From: JAXMEB01 sp046348545
GTDB lineage: Bacteria; Pseudomonadota; Gammaproteobacteria; Berkiellales; Berkiellaceae
Length of the DNA stretch: 64,000 bases
Assembly (NCBI GenBank): GCA_046348545.1
Contig: JAXMEB010000004.1
Location: 558,001-622,000, forward strand
Direction of reading: 5' to 3'
Numbering within the stretch: the stretch's first letter is position 1; each line of letters starts with the position of its first letter. The notes beneath the pieces are model-generated. The model had not been told where the DNA came from and made no database searches. It saw only the letters and a list, made by a program, of their open reading frames with translations. Position numbers and translations under genes: made by a program. Of this stretch, positions 60,233 to 64,000 are shown piece by piece.

Positions 60233-60341
60233 AATTTTAAGCGATGCGACTGAGTTTGGTCCTGAAGAGTTTTGGTTGATCAACTAATTTGCAATTTCTC
60301 TAAAGTTTGTTAACTTTAAATTGTATATCCTAGGGATTGGA

Positions 60342-60405
60342 TATAATAACTGGATGTGTTTACAGGGAATGATGAAGGGCAAAGGATTTGCCCTTTTTTA
60401 TTTTT
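60342..60405 (+). ncRNA. Possible short transcript or leader ending in an intrinsic terminator
   Basis: TATAAT at 60342-60347 is a perfect -10 with only a weak -35 (TTGTAT at 15-bp spacing). About 30 bp downstream, AAGGGCAAAGG-AT-TTGCCCTTTTTTATT (about 60375-60403) is a typical intrinsic terminator. Together they would give an RNA of about 50 nt, or an attenuated leader for the thioesterase gene. The hairpin also serves as the rpoS terminator. Confidence 0.35.
60374..60405 (+). terminator. Intrinsic terminator downstream of rpoS
   Basis: GAAGGGCAAAGGATTTGCCC followed by TTTTTTATTTTTT. The stem GGGCAAA/TTTGCCC is 7 bp with a short loop and a strong U tract. Confidence 0.8.
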
Positions 60406-60440
60406 TACGGTTTAATTTTCTTATTTTTCAAGAAAATGAA

Positions 60441-60905
60441 ATGTCACACCAATCTCTCCAAGATCAATATGCCCCTCATAACGCTTGCTTTGGATGTGGT
60501 CCCTCCAATGAGCAGGGTTTAAAAATCAAAAGCTATCCTGAAGGAGATATCGTCGTGGCAACCTGGGAAGCTAAACCACATCATGAGGCATTTCCGGGGA
60601 TGCTGAATGGGGGGATTATTGGTGCCTTACTAGACTGTCATTCCAATTGGACCGCCGCGTATCATTTGATGAAGGTTCAAAATTTAGAAACGCCTCCTTG
60701 TACAGTGACGGCTTATTTTAATGTGAGTCTGCATAAACCGACCCCTTCAGAGCAACCGATTCGATTGACCGCACAGTGTACTAAAATCGAAAATGACCGA
60801 GCCTATATTCATGCTGAATTATTTTCAGGTGAGAAAAAATGTGCCTCTTGCGAAGGGCTCTTTGTGGCTGTGAAACCAGGGCATCCGGCGTACCATAGGT
60901 GGTAA
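60441..60905 (+). CDS. PaaI-type hotdog thioesterase family protein
   Basis: 154 residues from the ATG at 60441; the longer open frame upstream crosses the terminator and is discarded. APHNACFGCGPSNEQGLKIK is the start of many YiiD/PaaI-like proteins, and FPGMLNGGIIGALLDCHSNW is the hotdog helix region. These enzymes hydrolyse acyl-CoA thioesters; the substrate is unknown. No strong ribosome site. The next gene starts 1 bp after the stop. Confidence 0.8.
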   Translation: MSHQSLQDQYAPHNACFGCGPSNEQGLKIKSYPEGDIVVATWEAKPHHEAFPGMLNGGIIGALLDCHSNWTAAYHLMKVQNLETPPCTVTAYFNVSLHKPTPSEQPIRLTAQCTKIENDRAYIHAELFSGEKKCASCEGLFVAVKPGHPAYHRW

Positions 60906-60906
60906 G

Positions 60907-61338
60907 ATGATTGACTATGCTCACTTTAACCCGATTGAATCTTTTTTGGGCGGGATTTTAATTGGTATTGCGGTTAGTATGCTGTTGATTATCAATGGTC
61001 GGATTGCTGGTGTCAGTGGAATAATCGCTGGTCTCTTGGGCCGTCCAACCCATGAGACGGTATGGCGTGCTTTATTTATTTTGGGGTTATTACTGGCTTC
61101 CTTTTTATATGATTCAGTATATTTACTACCTGAGATTAAAATAACATCCAACACCTTCATATTAGTGATCTCTGGATTATTAGTTGGGATTGGAACGCGA
61201 TTGGGGAGTGGCTGTACGAGCGGCCATGGTATTTGTGGATTATCTCGATTTTCAATCCGCTCGGTGGTAGCAACCTTTTTATTTATGTTGGCAGGGATTA
61301 TCACGGTCTATGTGATGCGCCATATCTTTGGGGGATAA
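60907..61338 (+). CDS. YeeE/YedE-type sulfur transporter subunit, first half
   Basis: 143 residues with about 4 membrane segments. GSGCTSGHGICGLSRFS is the Cys-containing motif of the YeeE/YedE family, linked to uptake of thiosulfate or other sulfur compounds. It pairs with the next gene; together they equal one full-length YeeE-like protein. The start follows the thioesterase stop by 1 bp. Confidence 0.85.
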   Translation: MIDYAHFNPIESFLGGILIGIAVSMLLIINGRIAGVSGIIAGLLGRPTHETVWRALFILGLLLASFLYDSVYLLPEIKITSNTFILVISGLLVGIGTRLGSGCTSGHGICGLSRFSIRSVVATFLFMLAGIITVYVMRHIFGG

Positions 61339-61339
61339 A

Positions 61340-61756
61340 GTGTTTTTCATAGCTTCACTGATGTCAGGACTCATTTTCGGCATTGGATTATTGTTGTCTG
61401 GTATGGCGAGTCCTGCAAAAGTAATTAGTTTTCTAGATATCACTGGCAGCTGGGATCCATCCCTTATTTTTGTCATGATTGGTGCATTGTTGATTTCAAC
61501 GATTTCCTTTCGAATTTCAAAGCATATGCGGAAAGCGCTTTGCGCAGATCAGATTCAGGTACCGGCCAGTAAGCAGGTAGATTTAAAATTAGTACTAGGT
61601 AGTTTACTGTTTGGTATGGGTTGGGGGTTAGCTGGATTTTGCCCAGGGCCGGCTATAGTCGCTGTTGGTGCGTTTAAGTTTGAAGCCCTGGTTTTTGCTG
61701 CGTCTATGGTTGTGGGGATGATTATTGTGAATTTAACTAACAATAAGACTTTCTAG
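61340..61756 (+). CDS. YeeE/YedE-type (DUF6691) transporter subunit, second half
   Basis: 138 residues from the GTG at 61340, 1 bp after the preceding stop; a TTG at 61328 inside the previous gene is in frame. About 4 membrane segments and the motif GWGLAGFCPGPAIVAVG with the second conserved Cys. The stop codon TAG lies in a CTAG that borders an IS remnant, so a few C-terminal residues may have been replaced. Confidence 0.82.
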   Translation: MFFIASLMSGLIFGIGLLLSGMASPAKVISFLDITGSWDPSLIFVMIGALLISTISFRISKHMRKALCADQIQVPASKQVDLKLVLGSLLFGMGWGLAGFCPGPAIVAVGAFKFEALVFAASMVVGMIIVNLTNNKTF

Positions 61757-61835
61757 GGTGTGTTCCTAAAGTTTCAACCACACAAGTATTGCGACGACAG
61801 TTAATGCTGCCATGAACATTACTTTTGTTTTATCA
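61753..61835 (-). mobile_element. Remnant of an IS5-type insertion sequence
   Basis: On the minus strand about 22 codons read VMFMAALTVVAILVWLKL and then a stop, which resembles the extreme C-terminus of IS5-group transposases. The outer end GGGTGTGTTCCTAA follows CTAG, the type of target preferred by that group. The other end is cut by family A copy 9. This is only a relic. Confidence 0.4.
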
Positions 61836-61963
61836 TATACCCTTCACAGCTGAATTTTCGGGGTTGTTGCCTTCGCGATCCTCATCGCAGTCATGTACTT
61901 TGTGTACACTCCTGCGTCTCGAACGCTCGGCGCCTACCCGAAAAATCATCTGTTGTGGGTATA
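61836..61963 (+). mobile_element. Family A palindromic element, copy 9
   Basis: Full-length form, nearly identical to copies 1 and 3, flanked by TA at 61836-61837 and 61962-61963. It lies between the IS relic and the convergent RND gene. Confidence 0.88.
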
Positions 61964-61991
61964 ATAAAATTCTCCCTGAGCAATAGATCAA

Positions 61992-64000
61992 CTATTCTTT
62001 GGTTGTGGAGGAGGTGGTGGTGGCCAAGAACAAGCAATAAACAATTGGAATCACAAAGAGGGTAAATAGGGTTCCAATGGTCATTCCACCGACAATGACC
62101 CAACCAATCTCTTGCCTGGATTCAGCTCCAGATCCAACGGCAAAAGCTAAGGGTAATGTGCCAAATACTGTCGCGGCCGTCGTCATTAAAATAGGTCTAA
62201 ATCGTAAACTAGCCGCTTTAACAATCGCTGCTTGCAAAGCTTCACCTTGTGACCGTAATTGATTCGCAAATTCAACAATCAAAATACCATGTTTACTAAT
62301 TAACCCAATCAAGGTAATCAACCCAATTTGACTGAATAGATTCAAAGATCCTTTTGTTAAATGCAAGGTTAAAAGTGCCCCCATGACCGCAAGTGGCACA
62401 CTTAATAGAATCACAAAAGGATGCTTAAAGCTTTCAAACTGCGCAGCAAGCACTAGGAATATCACCACTAAAGCCAGGATGAAAGTCGTACTCAAGCTGC
62501 TTTTAGCTTGCATAAATGCTCTTGAAGCACCGGTATAATCAACCTGCACTTTTTCTTTGCCCACTTCGCGAATGGTATTCGTTAAGAAATCAAGTGCGTC
62601 GGAGAGCGCGTACCCTTCATTTAAAGTTGCGCTAATAACCGTGGCAGGCAGTTTATTGAAGTGATTTAAAGTACTCGCTGCAACGGTTTCTTCGATATAA
62701 ATTAAATTGGCTAGATGAACCATCTCACCTTGATCGGTCCGCATAAAGACAGATTCAATATTCGATGGATCTTGTCTGCGCGTTGGATCGGCTTGCAAAA
62801 TCACATCATATTGTTTCCCATCGGATTTAAAGTGTGTCACTTGGAGACCGCCAAATAAAATCTCAAGCGTGTGGCCAATCTCATCAATCTCGATGCCCAA
62901 TGAAGCGGCTTTGTCTCGATTAACGACCATCTCAATTTGAGGTTTGTTCAATTTAAGATCGGAATCGATATTTGAGATGCCAGGATAAGTCGAGGCCTTT
63001 TGTATCACCTGATCTACAACCAATTTCATTTCATCAAAGCTACCAGATTGCTGCATAACAACAGATACCGAACCTCCAAATCCCCCTTCATCAATCGAAG
63101 AAGGGGGATTTATGGCAAAGCTCATTAGGCCGGGTATGGTAAACAATTTTCCAGAGAGTTCTTGAACAACTGCTTGCTGGGATCGTTCTCGTTTTGACCA
63201 GTCCGTTAATCCTGCAAATGCAAATACCTGTTTCACATTCGGATAACCTACGGCCGTAAAATAGCGATCAACCTCAGGAATTTCATTCAGAAAAGCTTCA
63301 ATTTGATTCGCATACCGATCGGTGTAACCAATCGTTGAGCCTTCAGGTGACATTCCAATGGCAATTGCAAACCCTCTATCTTCAGCTGGGGCGAGTTCAT
63401 GATTTAGAGTTTGATAGAGTACCACGTTGAGCCCAATGGCAATAGCTAATCCAAACATGATCTTTTTAGGATGCTGGAGACAAAAAGCGAGAGCGGATTG
63501 ATAACTCGTTGATACTTTATCTAAGGCAACTTCAATAGCATTATAAAGCGCGCTATGTTTCTTTTCCTCTTGCCGAATAAACTTCCCACACATCATTGGA
63601 GAAAGCGTTAGGGCTGTGAATCCAGACAGCAGGACGCTACCGGCGAGTACCACCGCAAACTCTGTGAAGAGCTTACCCACACGGCCTTCAGCAAAGGCAA
63701 CCGGTGCAAAAACGGCCATCAAGGTGAGCGTCATGGCAACCACGGCGGTACCAATTTCGCGGATCCCTTTGATGGCAGCCTCTAAAGGTTTCAGACCACT
63801 TTCGATATGCCGATGGATATTTTCAAGCACCACAATCGCATCATCAACCACGAGGCCAATCGCAAGTACCATGGCAAGGAGGGTGAGGGTATTAATACTA
63901 AACCCTAAAACGTACATAATCCCAAAAGAGCCTATCAAGGCAATCGGAATGGTGAGGAGCGGAATAATCGTTGCTCTAAAGCTTCTTAAAAAGAAGAAAA
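61992..64000 (-). CDS. RND-family efflux permease (partial, N-terminus outside window)
   Basis: The frame is open to the right edge; at least 669 C-terminal residues are present, out of about 1,020 expected. Upstream codons read FFLRSFRATIIPLLTIPIAL, an RND block just before membrane segment 3-4. Then LAIGLVVDDAIVVLENIHRH holds the proton-relay Asp pair, TLSPMMCGKF follows, and GLISKHGILIVEFANQLR lies in the second half. It is an inner-membrane proton-driven pump of the AcrB/MexF (HAE1) type. A periplasmic adaptor gene would be expected upstream, beyond 64000. Substrate unknown. Confidence 0.92.
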   Translation of the reverse strand, partial: FFFLRSFRATIIPLLTIPIALIGSFGIMYVLGFSINTLTLLAMVLAIGLVVDDAIVVLENIHRHIESGLKPLEAAIKGIREIGTAVVAMTLTLMAVFAPVAFAEGRVGKLFTEFAVVLAGSVLLSGFTALTLSPMMCGKFIRQEEKKHSALYNAIEVALDKVSTSYQSALAFCLQHPKKIMFGLAIAIGLNVVLYQTLNHELAPAEDRGFAIAIGMSPEGSTIGYTDRYANQIEAFLNEIPEVDRYFTAVGYPNVKQVFAFAGLTDWSKRERSQQAVVQELSGKLFTIPGLMSFAINPPSSIDEGGFGGSVSVVMQQSGSFDEMKLVVDQVIQKASTYPGISNIDSDLKLNKPQIEMVVNRDKAASLGIEIDEIGHTLEILFGGLQVTHFKSDGKQYDVILQADPTRRQDPSNIESVFMRTDQGEMVHLANLIYIEETVAASTLNHFNKLPATVISATLNEGYALSDALDFLTNTIREVGKEKVQVDYTGASRAFMQAKSSLSTTFILALVVIFLVLAAQFESFKHPFVILLSVPLAVMGALLTLHLTKGSLNLFSQIGLITLIGLISKHGILIVEFANQLRSQGEALQAAIVKAASLRFRPILMTTAATVFGTLPLAFAVGSGAESRQEIGWVIVGGMTIGTLFTLFVIPIVYCLFLATTTSSTTKE

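Noticed and set aside
60321..60440. Upstream extension of the thioesterase frame
   Set aside because: It would translate through an intrinsic terminator hairpin; the family N-terminus begins at 60441.

Overview
The window comes from a gammaproteobacterium, most likely in the order Legionellales (Coxiella/Legionella/Berkiella-type intracellular bacteria). The evidence is a divergent icmV-dotA / icmW-icmX block of a type IVB (Dot/Icm) secretion system beside housekeeping clusters in the usual gammaproteobacterial order: map <> rpsB-tsf-pyrH-frr-uppS-cdsA-dxr-rseP-bamA-skp-lpxD-fabZ-lpxA-lpxB-rnhB-dnaE, then accA-tilS, then pyrG-kdsA-eno-ftsB-ispD-ispF-surE-nlpD-rpoS. No rRNA, tRNA or CRISPR array was seen. 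The species cannot be named from the sequence.

Layout. 1-9616: Dot/Icm block with two tandem dotA paralogues (the first runs off the left edge) and icmV on the minus strand; icmW, a small Cys-containing exported protein, icmX and two BCCT-transporter-like membrane proteins on the plus strand. 9617-19258: accessory island with a DUF4143 AAA ATPase, a BrnT-type and a VapC-type toxin-antitoxin pair, an 852-residue candidate effector, a zinc-ribbon protein and a degenerate serine-recombinase-like operon, all embedded in repeats. 19405-38666: translation, isoprenoid, outer-membrane, lipid A and replication genes. 38667-43252: BrnQ fused to a cupredoxin-like domain, an unknown protein, and a bufferin-type RiPP cluster (DUF2063, DUF692/MNIO, Cys-rich precursor). 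43487-51631: accA and a short tilS, then a second accessory island with a second DUF4143 ATPase, two paralogous candidate effectors, a Fic protein and a mosaic ORF built from fragments of its neighbours. 51795-61756: pyrG to rpoS, a thioesterase and a YeeE/YedE pair. 61992-64000: an RND efflux permease that runs off the right edge.

The main unifying feature is two families of small palindromic repeats. Family A is about 126 bp (short variants about 77-82 bp), with TACCC...GGGTA ends flanked by duplicated TA. Family B is about 269 bp, with ACCTCAG...CTGAGGT ends, also flanked by TA. Family A is nested inside family B at two different TA sites, and an A-free B copy (17674-17946) supplies the empty site for both. 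One A copy sits in frame inside the first ATPase gene and adds 42 codons without a stop, which resembles the Rickettsia palindromic elements. A 357-bp direct repeat (9557-9913 and 12556-12912), containing the end of a BCCT-like gene plus B and A sequence, brackets the ATPase and BrnT modules and could release a 2,999-bp circle.

Both DUF4143 ATPase genes have strong palindromic operator-like sites at their starts. Other oddities are a YqaA-type membrane domain joined in one frame to the lipoprotein NlpD, and a transcription-attenuator-like hairpin between the bufferin precursor and its modifying enzymes.
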